Of a stretch of DNA of 64,000 bases, positions 1 to 7,893 are shown in pieces. Position numbers and translations under genes: made by a program. The notes under the pieces were generated by a model. It did not search any database and was not told where the DNA came from. It worked only from the letters and a program-made list of their open reading frames with translations. The number at the start of each line of letters is the position of its first letter. Position 1 is the first letter of the stretch. Location of the stretch: contig NZ_FOGS01000001.1 of the NCBI RefSeq assembly GCF_900111305.1, forward strand, positions 310,001-374,000, in the 5' to 3' direction. The DNA is from Vreelandella subterranea (GTDB lineage: Bacteria; Pseudomonadota; Gammaproteobacteria; Pseudomonadales; Halomonadaceae).

Positions 1-136
1 GACCAGTGTGCATGATGGCCCCGATAACGTCTAAATTCGTTAGCAAGCTCATAAAATCCTGATCAAACCACCTATCAGCATAACGATTAGGGTACCGCCA
101 TTTGACGTGGGAGCGTCATGCTCGCTTCCATTAGCG

Positions 137-1414
137 TCACGACCCTTGTGAGGCCGCCAACGCTTGATCAATATCCGCCAGCAGGTCGTCGATATGCTCA
201 ATACCGATCGACAGGCGCACCATATCCGGTGTGACACCAGCGGTTTTGAGTTCCTGCTCATTCAGTTGGCGGTGCGTGGTCGACGCGGGAATGGAAGAAC
301 AGCTCTTGGCATCGCCGATATTGACCAGCCGCAGAATGAGCGCCAGGGCATCGTAGAAGCGCTCACCGGCGGTCTGGCCCCCTTCAATGCCGAAACTGAG
401 AATCCCTGAGGCGTGGCCGTTCATGTACTGCTTGGCCAGCGCGTGATCGGGATGATTTTCCAAGCCGGCATAATGCACCCAGGTGACCAACGGGTGACTT
501 TCCAGGTGCTTGGCAACGGCCAGGGCATTCGCACAGATGCGTTCGATGCGAAGTGACAGGGTTTCCAGCCCCTGAAGCAGGTTCCAGGCCGCCTGGGCAG
601 AAAGCGCCGCGCCCATATTGCGCAAAGGCACGACACGGGCCCTCGCAATAAAGGCCGCATCGCCCACATCGCGGGTATAGCTCACGCCGTGATAGGAGAC
701 ATCGGGCTCAGTGAGTAGAGGAAAGCGATTGGCGTTCGCGGCCCAGGGGAAGGTGCCCGAATCCACGATCACGCCGCCCACGGTGGTGCCGTGGCCACCG
801 ATATATTTGGTGGCGGAATGGATGACGATATCCGCCCCGTGTTCAATCGGCCGACACAGGAACGGCGTCGCGGTGGTGTTATCGACCATCACCGGCACCC
901 CGTGACGATGAGCCGCCTCGGCGAGCTTCGCCAGGTCGACCACTCCCCCCGAGGGGTTACCAATACTTTCGCAGAAAACCGCTTTGGTTCGCTCGTCGAT
1001 CAGTGCTTCGATGCCTTGGATATCGTCCTTGTCGGCAAAACGCACCTGAATACCCTGGCGTGGCAAGGTGTGGGCGAACAGATTGTAGGTGCCGCCATAC
1101 AGCTCGCTGATCGAGATAATATTATCGCCCGCTTCGGCGATGGTCTGGATCGCATAGGTGATCGCCGCCATCCCCGACGCCACCGCCAGCCCGGCGATAC
1201 CGCCCTCCAGCGCAGCGACCCGCTGTTCCAACACGGCACAGGTGGGGTTCATGATGCGCGAGTAGATGTTGCCTTCCACTTTAAGATCAAACAGATCCGC
1301 CGCGTGCTGCGCATTGTCAAAGGAAAACGACGTGGTTTGATGAATCGGCACCGCCACGGCGTTTTGGGAATCGGGCGAATAGCCATGGTGGAGAGCAATG
1401 GTTTCTGGCTTCAT
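137..1414 (-). CDS. metY: O-acetylhomoserine sulfhydrylase (Cys/Met metabolism PLP enzyme)
   Basis: A 425-residue cytosolic PLP enzyme of the Cys/Met metabolism family, the usual length for O-acetylhomoserine aminocarboxypropyltransferase, which makes homocysteine from O-acetylhomoserine and sulfide. Visible family marks are the N-terminal ETIALHHGY and TTSFSFDNAQHAADLF segments, the PLP-lysine region IHSATKYIGGHGT near residue 205, and the late block SIPASTTHRQLNEQEL. The last block and the length favour MetY over MetB/MetZ. It is monocistronic; its start lies about 105 bases downstream of folE2 on the same strand. No riboswitch-sized leader exists. Family assignment is firm; the exact substrate (acetyl versus succinyl ester) is inferred from family resemblance. 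Confidence 0.9.
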   Translation of the reverse strand: MKPETIALHHGYSPDSQNAVAVPIHQTTSFSFDNAQHAADLFDLKVEGNIYSRIMNPTCAVLEQRVAALEGGIAGLAVASGMAAITYAIQTIAEAGDNIISISELYGGTYNLFAHTLPRQGIQVRFADKDDIQGIEALIDERTKAVFCESIGNPSGGVVDLAKLAEAAHRHGVPVMVDNTTATPFLCRPIEHGADIVIHSATKYIGGHGTTVGGVIVDSGTFPWAANANRFPLLTEPDVSYHGVSYTRDVGDAAFIARARVVPLRNMGAALSAQAAWNLLQGLETLSLRIERICANALAVAKHLESHPLVTWVHYAGLENHPDHALAKQYMNGHASGILSFGIEGGQTAGERFYDALALILRLVNIGDAKSCSSIPASTTHRQLNEQELKTAGVTPDMVRLSIGIEHIDDLLADIDQALAASQGS

Positions 1415-1520
1415 GAGGACGGCTCGCTATTTTTTATTGAGGTTCGTTACTGATCCTAAACAAGCACCGCACGGAAGGCCAATAATCGTTTAGCGTCTAG
1501 TAGCAAGCGCCCCGTCACAT

Positions 1521-2423
1521 TTACCCATTCCACTCGCTGCGTGCCACCGCATTGTGGGCGTGGAGGCTCTCGGCATGCACGACCTTGAGCTGAAAACCGC
1601 TTACACCCGGTGCTTGCCGCAGGGCTTTATCGACCCGCCGTGCCGCGTCTTCGCAGAACATCAGGTTTTGCCCGTTGGCGAGGGCGAAGGCCTGCTCGTC
1701 GATACGTTTCACCGCGGTTTGCAGTGCGGTGCCTAGCGCCGTTTGGATACGATCAATCGTACTCTCCAGCCAGTCTGCAATGGGCAATTCATCGTTTTCG
1801 CCTTCTGCTAAACGCAGCGAGCACTCGACAAAGCTGCGCTGACTGTGGGGCGTGGCTAATATACCCTCTTCGCTGCCCAGCCATGCCAGTACCGCCGATT
1901 GGGTTAACGGAATTTCCGAAAAATCCTCCTTAAAGGCTTGCTGGATAGACTGCCGCGCCAGCGCCGCCGAGCAGGGGCATGTGGATGAATAGCCCACCGT
2001 CACCCCTAGCTCAGCCTGAAAACCATCAGGCGTTAATTGGCAGCACAGTGAAAAGGGGTAGCTTTTCCACCCGGCGAGCGGACTAATAAGGGCTTGCCGC
2101 TTGAGCGGCAGTTCTCCTTCCACATTCAGGTACGCATGCTGGGATAACCCCTCCTGGCTGGTTAAAAACGCGCTCAATATGTCTTTCACGGCTGGCAAGG
2201 TAAGCGGTGCGTCCTCAAGCGGTGACAGCGCCAAATACAGCCGCGACATATGGATACCGCGCGCTTCGCTATCATCAAGGCTCACCCCTGCGTCCAGTTT
2301 GACTATCACGCTGCGAGTACCCAACTGTGCAGGTAGCGCAATGCCCTCCATGCCCACCCAGGTCAAGGTACTCGGTAAGCGAGTAGTTTGGCTGGCGATA
2401 TCGGGTAAGGTTAAAACGGTCAT
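1521..2423 (-). CDS. folE2: GTP cyclohydrolase IB (zinc-independent FolE2)
   Basis: 300 residues, the expected size for GTP cyclohydrolase FolE2, which opens GTP to 7,8-dihydroneopterin triphosphate for folate synthesis. The conserved Cys-bearing segment GYSSTCPCSAALARQ is present near residue 153. FolE2 replaces the zinc-dependent FolE when zinc is scarce, because it accepts other divalent metals. Its ATG overlaps the TGA of the upstream DksA-like gene by four bases, so the two are almost certainly translated as a coupled pair. A Zur-like box lies upstream of the pair. Regulation by zinc starvation is inferred from that box and from the known behaviour of folE2 in other bacteria. Confidence 0.93.
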   Translation of the reverse strand: MTVLTLPDIASQTTRLPSTLTWVGMEGIALPAQLGTRSVIVKLDAGVSLDDSEARGIHMSRLYLALSPLEDAPLTLPAVKDILSAFLTSQEGLSQHAYLNVEGELPLKRQALISPLAGWKSYPFSLCCQLTPDGFQAELGVTVGYSSTCPCSAALARQSIQQAFKEDFSEIPLTQSAVLAWLGSEEGILATPHSQRSFVECSLRLAEGENDELPIADWLESTIDRIQTALGTALQTAVKRIDEQAFALANGQNLMFCEDAARRVDKALRQAPGVSGFQLKVVHAESLHAHNAVARSEWNG

Positions 2424-2800
2424 TGGGCTACCTCTTGAGATGAGTTGAAGAAGTTGTAAAGCTCGGCCACGGTGTCGTGCGCCACGTTTTGGGTAATAAA
2501 CACAAAGCGTGATACGCGATCAGCCTGACGCAATGCCAGCCGCAGTTCCTCTTCAAAGGAGGCTTGATCCGATTCGTCACTGTCGCGCTCACGGGAGGCG
2601 ATCACCTCTTTCATTTCATTTAAGTGCACCTCAATTTCGGCACGCTCATCGAGCAGCCGCTGGCGGAAAAATGCCAGCTGCTCGGCGTTCATATAGTCAC
2701 TGGGTGGCATGGCCAATAGCTTGGCTTCCCAGACTTTATTAACTGGCGCTCCCTGAGCATCGGTGCTTGCCTGCTTCCTGTGCGTAATGTGCTCACTCAT
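2420..2800 (-). CDS. DksA-like protein lacking the zinc finger
   Basis: 126 residues. Residues about 30-105 resemble the DksA coiled-coil secondary-channel domain: MPPSDYMNAEQLAFFRQRLL, then a charged helix, an acidic turn SDESDQASFEEEL and a second helix with LRQADR. In DksA a C4 zinc finger follows; here the protein ends after about 25 unrelated residues (RFVFITQNVAHDTVAELYNFF) with no cysteine pairs at all. The first gene of a two-gene unit with folE2 (ATGA overlap). DksA binds RNA polymerase and works with ppGpp; zinc-free paralogues substitute under zinc starvation in pseudomonads. Whether this shorter form is active is unknown. The short C-terminus could alternatively mark decay, but the intact overlap argues that it is maintained. 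Confidence 0.7.
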   Translation of the reverse strand: MSEHITHRKQASTDAQGAPVNKVWEAKLLAMPPSDYMNAEQLAFFRQRLLDERAEIEVHLNEMKEVIASRERDSDESDQASFEEELRLALRQADRVSRFVFITQNVAHDTVAELYNFFNSSQEVAQ

Positions 2801-2823
2801 ACATAAATCCCACCATATAAAAC

Positions 2824-2836
2824 GTTATAACGTAAC
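2824..2836. promoter_or_regulatory. Zur-like operator upstream of dksA-like/folE2
   Basis: GTTATAACGTAAC matches the gammaproteobacterial Zur core GTTATANTATAAC at all but two positions and is flanked by AAAAC on the left and AT on the right, extending the match. It lies 24-36 bases upstream of the DksA-like start codon, where bound repressor would block transcription. Zinc-independent DksA and FolE2 paralogues are recurrent Zur targets, so site and genes support each other. Confidence 0.65.
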
Positions 2837-2990
2837 ATAAAGATTCACGAATGAATAACACCCGCCGCTATAGCCCACTACCATCCACTTAAAACAAATG
2901 CTGAGGGACTGGCTGTACTTCGCTCGCGATTGTGTTGCAGGGATAGCTTTCGGCTGACATCGCTATCGAAGTAAAACTATAGTAATAGCT

Positions 2991-3002
2991 ATCACTAGTG
3001 AT
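2991..3002. promoter_or_regulatory. 12-bp perfect palindrome before the LysE-family gene
   Basis: ATCACTAGTGAT is a perfect palindrome ending 23 bases before the ATG of the LysE-family exporter gene, inside its likely promoter or leader. It may be an operator, but no regulator is adjacent and the binding protein is unknown. Confidence 0.3.
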
Positions 3003-3025
3003 CTAAGTTCAAGAAGGTTAACGCT

Positions 3026-3646
3026 ATGTCGATTGAGCTCTGGCTGTCGTTTGTACTGGCCTCGTTTTTGGTGATCGCCTCACCCGGCCCCGCCGTTGCT
3101 CTACTGGTCATGACCGGCATCAACCAGGGACGCAAGGCAGCTTTAGCGATGCTGCCCGGCTTTTTCTTGGGCGACCTGGTGGCGATGTCACTTTCGTTTG
3201 CCGGCGTAGGCGCCCTGCTGATGGCGTCGGCGGAGCTATTCGCCATCGTTAAATGGCTAGGGGTTCTCTATCTGCTTTATCTAGGCATCAAGATGTGGCG
3301 AGAATCCGGCCAACTGAATGACCTGGAAGCCTCTGGTGCCAACGTCAAGCAAGGCACTGCCAAAGCCTTTTGGGTGACACTCCTGAACCCCAAAAGCATT
3401 CTTTTCTTCATGGCCTTCATGCCGCAGTTCATTACCCAGAGCCATCCGTTGGCGCCCCAGTTGGCGATTCTGTTTACCACCTTTCTGGCAATAGGGGTCA
3501 TCTCGGATTTCGGCTACACACTGCTGTCGACGACAAGCCGGAAACTGATGACCGCCAAGTTTCGCCGTCTTTTACACCGCTGCGGTGCCGGTAGCTTGAT
3601 CGGCGCGGGGGTATTGATGACAGTGATGCGCCGCCCGAGCGCTTGA
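3026..3646 (+). CDS. LysE/RhtB-family amino acid exporter
   Basis: 206 residues, normal for the LysE/RhtB/ArgO translocator family of inner-membrane exporters. The N-terminal segment VIASPGPAVALLV carries the family signature ASPGP, and about six hydrophobic segments follow (roughly 5-30, 40-65, 70-90, 115-135, 145-165, 180-200). NPKSILFFMAFMPQF near residue 122 is another hallmark. These proteins extrude amino acids or analogues by proton exchange; the substrate cannot be read from sequence. A purine-rich AAGAAGG precedes the ATG. It is followed after 33 bases by the flavin-reductase-like gene on the same strand, so the two may be cotranscribed. Confidence 0.88.
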   Translation: MSIELWLSFVLASFLVIASPGPAVALLVMTGINQGRKAALAMLPGFFLGDLVAMSLSFAGVGALLMASAELFAIVKWLGVLYLLYLGIKMWRESGQLNDLEASGANVKQGTAKAFWVTLLNPKSILFFMAFMPQFITQSHPLAPQLAILFTTFLAIGVISDFGYTLLSTTSRKLMTAKFRRLLHRCGAGSLIGAGVLMTVMRRPSA

Positions 3647-3679
3647 CCCAGTTCAATCAAACCCAATCGGAGGTTGTTG

Positions 3680-4246
3680 ATGACACACCCGACGATGATG
3701 AAGGAAGACTTTCCTGTCTCGAATATCAGACACTTTCTCGAGCCCGGCCCGATTGTGCTGGTTTCATCGCAATGGCAAGCGCAACCCAACATCATGACCC
3801 TGGGGTGGCACATGGTCATGGCGTTTTCGCCCTCGCTCATCGGGTGCGTTATCGCCGCTGGCAATCACTCCCACGCGCTTGTACATCATAGCGGGGAATG
3901 CGTGATCAATATTCCCTCGGCGTCGCTTGTCGATACGGTGGTGAGTATCGGGAACTGCTCCGGGAGCGAGGTCGACAAATTCAAGACCTTTGACCTCACT
4001 CCAGGCAAAGCAGAGAAGGTGGGGGCGCCGCTAATTGAGGAGTGCTACGCGTCCTTTGAGTGCCAACTACGCGATGACGCCATGGTTGAACGCTACAACC
4101 TGTTTATCTTTGAGGTCGTGAAAGCCCATGTAGCGCCCTCGGCCGATGATGAGGAATCGCTGCACTACCGGGGCATGGGGGAATTCATGCTGTCAGGCAA
4201 CACCATCGACCGTACTGCATTATTCAAACCGTCGATGCTTGTCTAA
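3680..4246 (+). CDS. Flavin reductase-like FMN-binding protein
   Basis: 188 residues from the ATG at 3680, which has CGGAGG six bases upstream; in-frame TTG codons just before it are less likely. The protein matches the FMN-binding split-barrel flavin reductase-like family: PIVLVSSQWQAQPNIMTLGWHMVMAFSP near the N-terminus and HSGECVINIPSASLVD further on. Members are flavoproteins of varied function, including flavin reductases that supply reduced FMN and stand-alone oxidoreductases. No partner monooxygenase is adjacent. It is a probable cytosolic flavoprotein, possibly cotranscribed with the upstream exporter. The specific reaction is not predictable. Confidence 0.8.
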   Translation: MTHPTMMKEDFPVSNIRHFLEPGPIVLVSSQWQAQPNIMTLGWHMVMAFSPSLIGCVIAAGNHSHALVHHSGECVINIPSASLVDTVVSIGNCSGSEVDKFKTFDLTPGKAEKVGAPLIEECYASFECQLRDDAMVERYNLFIFEVVKAHVAPSADDEESLHYRGMGEFMLSGNTIDRTALFKPSMLV

Positions 4247-4272
4247 GTAGATCGGCGGCGCAGGCTTTTCCC

Positions 4273-5007
4273 TCACTGCATCTTGAACCCTTTCTCGATC
4301 AGAAATTCACGCATATGCGGACGCAGCTTTTGGGTAAATAACGGCGTCAGGTTGTGCGACCAATCCGTGTCTTTGTTGCCACCTTTACGGCCCTGATAGT
4401 AGGTTTGCATGGTTTGGTCGAAGGCTGCGACTTGCTCAGAGTCATCGCTGTAATGATTTTCCTTGAGCACCGCCTCAACCGGTAGACGTGGTTTAACATC
4501 GGGGTCATGAGCGGGATAGCCGATGCACATACCAAATACCGGGTAGACATGCGTCGGCAGGTCCAGCAGGTCACTGACCGCCTGGGGATTATTGCGTATC
4601 CCGCCGATATAGCAGATGCCGAGCCCTTCCGACTCCGCCGCAATGGCCACGTTTTGCGCTACCAGCGATACATCCACCGTGGCGACCAGCAACTGTTCGG
4701 TCATGCCGCTGATGACGTCCTCCTCCCCAGTGCGCTCGGCGGCTTCAAGCGGGCGCTTCATGTCGGCACAGAAGACCAAAAACTCGCTGCAGCTTGCCAC
4801 GTAGCCCTGGCCGCCGGTTAGCTCGACCAACTGTTCACGTTTCGCCATATCGGTGACACGCATCACACTGTAGGCTTGAATATGGCTGGACGTCGCGGCG
4901 CCCTGCCCAGCGCGGATCAGTTCAGTTAATAATCCGTCGGGCATCTCGCGCGACTCAAACTTGCGGATCGAACGGTGCGAGGTCAGCAGCTTGATAACGT
5001 CGTTCAT
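4273..5007 (-). CDS. NfsA-like NADPH-dependent FMN nitroreductase
   Basis: About 244 residues from the ATG at 5007, chosen because GGAG lies six bases upstream; an in-frame ATG at 5019 lacks such a site. Family marks of oxygen-insensitive NADPH nitroreductases of the NfsA/FRP group are HRSIRKFESREMPDGLL at the N-terminus, GLGICYIGGIRNNP near 145, PVFGMCIGYPAHDP near 170, and a C-terminal HMREFLIEKGF. Such FMN homodimers reduce nitroaromatics, quinones or flavins by two-electron transfer. It is transcribed away from arfB; the shared intergenic region contains a perfect 15-bp inverted repeat that may regulate it. Confidence 0.88.
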   Translation of the reverse strand: MNDVIKLLTSHRSIRKFESREMPDGLLTELIRAGQGAATSSHIQAYSVMRVTDMAKREQLVELTGGQGYVASCSEFLVFCADMKRPLEAAERTGEEDVISGMTEQLLVATVDVSLVAQNVAIAAESEGLGICYIGGIRNNPQAVSDLLDLPTHVYPVFGMCIGYPAHDPDVKPRLPVEAVLKENHYSDDSEQVAAFDQTMQTYYQGRKGGNKDTDWSHNLTPLFTQKLRPHMREFLIEKGFKMQ

Positions 5008-5055
5008 CGGCTTCTCCATGGCATAAAAAAACTACCTATTATAAACATATAGGAT

Positions 5056-5095
5056 CTTTTGACGTTTCATTCGCACCGCGATGAAACGTCAAAAG
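5056..5095. repeat. Perfect 15-bp inverted repeat between nfsA-like gene and arfB
   Basis: CTTTTGACGTTTCAT at 5056-5070 and its exact complement at 5081-5095 are separated by ten bases. The element lies about 50 bases upstream of the nfsA-like gene and about 80 upstream of arfB. As DNA it could be an operator; as arfB leader RNA it would fold into a 15-bp hairpin without a following U-tract. No function is assigned. Confidence 0.8.
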
Positions 5096-5176
5096 GCCCT
5101 AAACGGATTGCGACGCTCGTCGCCAGTCAAACCATTTATGACATTTTACGATCAACCCAGTATGCCAAGGAGTCAT

Positions 5177-5590
5177 ATGCTACGTATTTCCAACAATGTG
5201 GAGCTGGCTGAATGGGAAATCGAGCTGCACCCCATTCGTGCGCAGGGGGCTGGCGGCCAGAACGTCAACAAGGTGGCCTCGGCCATCCATCTGCGTTTCG
5301 ACATTCATCGCTCGAGTTTGCCGCCCTTCTACAAAGAGCGGCTTCTGGCGCTGACCGATCAGCGCATCACCCAGGAAGGCGTGATCATCATCAAGGCCCA
5401 GCGCTATCGCACCCAGGAGCAAAACCGCGAAGATGCCCTGGCAAGGCTACGCGAATTGATTCGCGAAGCGGTCAAGCAGCAAAAAACGCGCAAGCCGACA
5501 AGACCCAGCTGTTCCGCCAAGCGCAAACGGGTGGATGCCAAAACGCGTAAAGGCAAAACCAAGAATCTGCGGGGTAAAGTGACGCTTTGA
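5177..5590 (+). CDS. arfB: Peptidyl-tRNA hydrolase ArfB (alternative ribosome rescue)
   Basis: 137 residues from the ATG at 5177, preceded by AAGGAG; upstream in-frame starts would add residues absent from the family. The catalytic GGQ loop of class I release factors is seen in RAQGAGGQNVNKVASAIHLR near residue 22, and a basic lysine/arginine-rich tail (RPTRPSCSAKRKR to LRGKVTL) matches the ArfB tail that probes the empty mRNA channel of stalled ribosomes. ArfB (YaeJ) hydrolyses peptidyl-tRNA on non-stop ribosomes, backing up trans-translation. It is convergent with the cold-shock gene, with a shared terminator between them. Confidence 0.95.
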   Translation: MLRISNNVELAEWEIELHPIRAQGAGGQNVNKVASAIHLRFDIHRSSLPPFYKERLLALTDQRITQEGVIIIKAQRYRTQEQNREDALARLRELIREAVKQQKTRKPTRPSCSAKRKRVDAKTRKGKTKNLRGKVTL

Positions 5591-5650
5591 TACATGCTGA
5601 AGCGGTCGGCACGCACACTTTTCAACACAAAAACGCCGGGATAGATACGC

Positions 5651-5676
5651 AAAAACCCCGCACATGGCGGGGTTTT
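5651..5676. terminator. Bidirectional terminator between arfB and the cold-shock gene
   Basis: AAAACCCCGC at 5652-5661 and its exact complement at 5667-5676 form a 10-bp stem with a five-base loop. The A-run at one side and T-run at the other allow termination in both directions, which suits the convergent neighbours. Confidence 0.85.
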
Positions 5677-5718
5677 AAGCTTACCGACGCGTCGGTAGCC
5701 AACGTTACAGCATGTCGT

Positions 5719-5925
5719 TCACGACAGTACTTTAATGTTGGAAGCTTGAAGGCCTTTTTGACCCTGAGTGACGTCAAAAGAAACCTCTTGACCGTCTTGC
5801 AGGGATTTGAAGCCTTCAGCCTGAATTTCGGAGAAGTGCGCAAACAGGTCGTCGCCGCCTTCTGATGTAGAAATGAAGCCGTAGCCTTTTGCGTCGTTAA
5901 ACCATTTTACTGTGCCAGTTGCCAT
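5719..5925 (-). CDS. Cold-shock domain protein (CspA family)
   Basis: 68 residues, a complete single cold-shock domain. RNP1-like KGYGFIS and RNP2-like LFAHFSEI motifs are present, in the fold that binds single-stranded RNA and DNA and melts mRNA structure. The ATG at 5925 follows GAGGA at good spacing. The reading frame stays open upstream, but those residues do not belong to the domain and are better seen as leader. The CspA/CspE/CspD type cannot be settled from sequence alone; the lack of an extension argues against CspD. Confidence 0.95.
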   Translation of the reverse strand: MATGTVKWFNDAKGYGFISTSEGGDDLFAHFSEIQAEGFKSLQDGQEVSFDVTQGQKGLQASNIKVLS

Positions 5926-6259
5926 GATCGAAATCCTCGATTTAGCGAAATGTATGCCGGGGAAATACCCGAGTTGCGATGGGTAGAACAAGAAACTTTC
6001 ACCAGGCTCAAACACTAAAGATGCTTCGATGCTACTGACTACGTTCAACTTGCTATCCAACTGGGACTACCTTGCGCCTTCATACCCCCACCCGTCAACA
6101 GCATGAAGGAAAAATGCGATGACGCCTTACCGCCTTGGGGGTTAATTTCCGACCGGGTTATGTATTCACGGTGATATTCTGTTAAAAAAGTGAATGGTCG
6201 TGGTCTGGGTCTGCTGCCGGGGATGTCAGCAGTCTTTCTCTCACCTCATAGGATTACAC
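5926..6259. other. Divergent intergenic region: csp leader and lldD-like promoter
   Basis: About 330 bases between the divergent csp and lldD-like genes. It must hold both promoters. The csp side is AT-rich enough for the long structured leader usual for csp mRNAs, but its start was not located. No further gene or repeat was found. Confidence 0.4.
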
Positions 6260-7429
6260 ATGCCGGTCTATACCAATATCGAAGATCTCCGTCGTCGTTA
6301 TGTCCGCCGCACGCCCAAGATGTTCTATGACTATGCTGAGTCGGGCAGTTGGACAGAGCAGACCTTTCGCGAAAACACCAGCGACTTTCAGCACATCCAC
6401 CTCAAGCAGCGAGTGGCGGTCGACATGTCGGGGCGTACCACGCGCAACCAGATGATCGGCGAAGACGTGGCCATGCCGGTGGCCCTGGCGCCAGTGGGGC
6501 TGACCGGCATGCAGTCCGCTGACGGTGAGATCAAGGCGGCGCGGGCAGCCGAGAAATTCGGCGTGCCATACACCCTGTCGACCATGTCGATCTGTTCGAT
6601 TGAAGACGTTGCCGAGCACACCACCAAGCCGTTTTGGTTCCAGGTATACACGCTCAAAGATGACGATTTCATGCGCCGTCTGATCGAACGCGCCAGAGCG
6701 GCGAAGTGTTCCGCGATTGTGGTGACGGTGGATCTGCAGGTGCTTGGCCAACGCCATAAAGACATCAAGAATGGGCTGTCAGCGCCCCCCAAATTGACCC
6801 CTCGCTCAATCGCCAACATGGCCACCAAGATTCCCTGGGGGCTTGAAATGCTGCAAACCAAGCGGCGCTCATTTGGCAATATCGTCGGCCATGCCAAAGG
6901 GGTGACGGACCCTTCGTCATTATCAACCTGGACGGCGGAAGCGTTTGATGTATCGCTGGACTGGAATCGAATTGCTCAATTCAAGGAGTGGTGGGGCGGC
7001 AAACTGATCGTCAAAGGCATCATGGCGCCAGAAGATGCGCGTCGTGCCGCCGAAATCGGCGTGGATGCCATCATCGTTTCCAACCACGGGGGTCGCCAAC
7101 TGGATGGTGCCATGAGCTCTATCCGTATGCTGCCCGCCATCATGGACGCCGTGGGCGACAAGGTGGAGGTGCATCTCGATTCGGGGATTCGCTCGGGCCA
7201 GGATGTCCTCAAGGCGCTTGCGCTGGGTGCCAAGGGCACCTACATCGGTAGAGCCTACACCTATGGACTGGGCGCTGCGGGCGAGGCCGGCGTCACTCGG
7301 GCGCTCGAGATCATCCACAAGGAACTGGACACCACCATGGCACTTTGCGGTGAAACTGATACCCGCAACCTCGGTGAGCACAACCTGTATGTGCCCCAAG
7401 GCTTTGGCGATCCTACCGTCAAGCTCTAA
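6260..7429 (+). CDS. lldD: FMN-dependent L-lactate dehydrogenase / alpha-hydroxy-acid oxidase
   Basis: 389 residues from the ATG at 6260; an upstream in-frame start would add 22 residues unlike the family. This is a TIM-barrel FMN enzyme that oxidises L-2-hydroxy acids, typically L-lactate to pyruvate with electrons going to quinone. Visible hallmarks are YDYAESGSWTEQT near the N-terminus, PVALAPVGLTGMQ, the catalytic His-Gly-Gly-Arg motif in SNHGGRQLDGA near residue 278, and the phosphate-binding DSGIRSGQDVLKAL and GTYIGRAYTYG. It stands alone with no lactate permease or regulator beside it. The lactate assignment is by family; glycolate or mandelate relatives share the fold. Confidence 0.82.
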   Translation: MPVYTNIEDLRRRYVRRTPKMFYDYAESGSWTEQTFRENTSDFQHIHLKQRVAVDMSGRTTRNQMIGEDVAMPVALAPVGLTGMQSADGEIKAARAAEKFGVPYTLSTMSICSIEDVAEHTTKPFWFQVYTLKDDDFMRRLIERARAAKCSAIVVTVDLQVLGQRHKDIKNGLSAPPKLTPRSIANMATKIPWGLEMLQTKRRSFGNIVGHAKGVTDPSSLSTWTAEAFDVSLDWNRIAQFKEWWGGKLIVKGIMAPEDARRAAEIGVDAIIVSNHGGRQLDGAMSSIRMLPAIMDAVGDKVEVHLDSGIRSGQDVLKALALGAKGTYIGRAYTYGLGAAGEAGVTRALEIIHKELDTTMALCGETDTRNLGEHNLYVPQGFGDPTVKL

Positions 7430-7893
7430 TACCCTCGGGCGGCTTGACGGCCGCCCGACGAGACCAGCCACTCAATGTTTCGTTCCCGCCAGGCTTCGGT
7501 ATCGTGGCTCATTTGACGTTGGCCTTGCCCGCCCTCGAATAACCGTAACGCCTTGCTTTTGCTGGCTTTAAAGTGCTCTACCCTGTATACACCTTGACGC
7601 CCGGCAACGCCGCGGCAGGCCAATTTCTGCCTTCCGGGAAGCGGCCGCGATGACCGCTTTGTAGCGCTAACAGTATGCAGGAAAACTTATACAAGCTTTT
7701 TCCAGAAATACTACAATCGAATTGCCATCTAGGTGGGAATCGTCTAGGTTAAAGTGAGAGTAGATGTGTTGAAAAGTTCCTACTGCTGACATGGTCGATC
7801 ATCTCTAAACAACACTGGCTGCGTCTTGCTTCACCTTGTTCACCCCAATGTTGTCGCAGTCTGTCTCGGTTAACCCGCAAAGGAGAACATCGA
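7430..7893. other. Intergenic region with a GC-rich hairpin
   Basis: A 464-base gap. At 7435-7443 and 7450-7458 TCGGGCGGC pairs perfectly with its complement across a six-base loop, right after the lldD-like stop; it lacks a U-tract, so it is at best a weak terminator or an mRNA 3-prime stabiliser. The remainder leads to a strong AAAGGAG ribosome site at 7879-7885 for the next gene. No supported gene. Confidence 0.5.

Noticed and set aside
1-136. A terminator for metY in the left edge sequence
   Set aside because: No stem with a U-tract on the minus strand could be found in these bases.
791-1453. 220-residue open frame antisense to metY
   Set aside because: It lies wholly opposite a clear PLP-enzyme gene, has no recognisable domain and reflects the high-GC third-position bias of the opposite strand.
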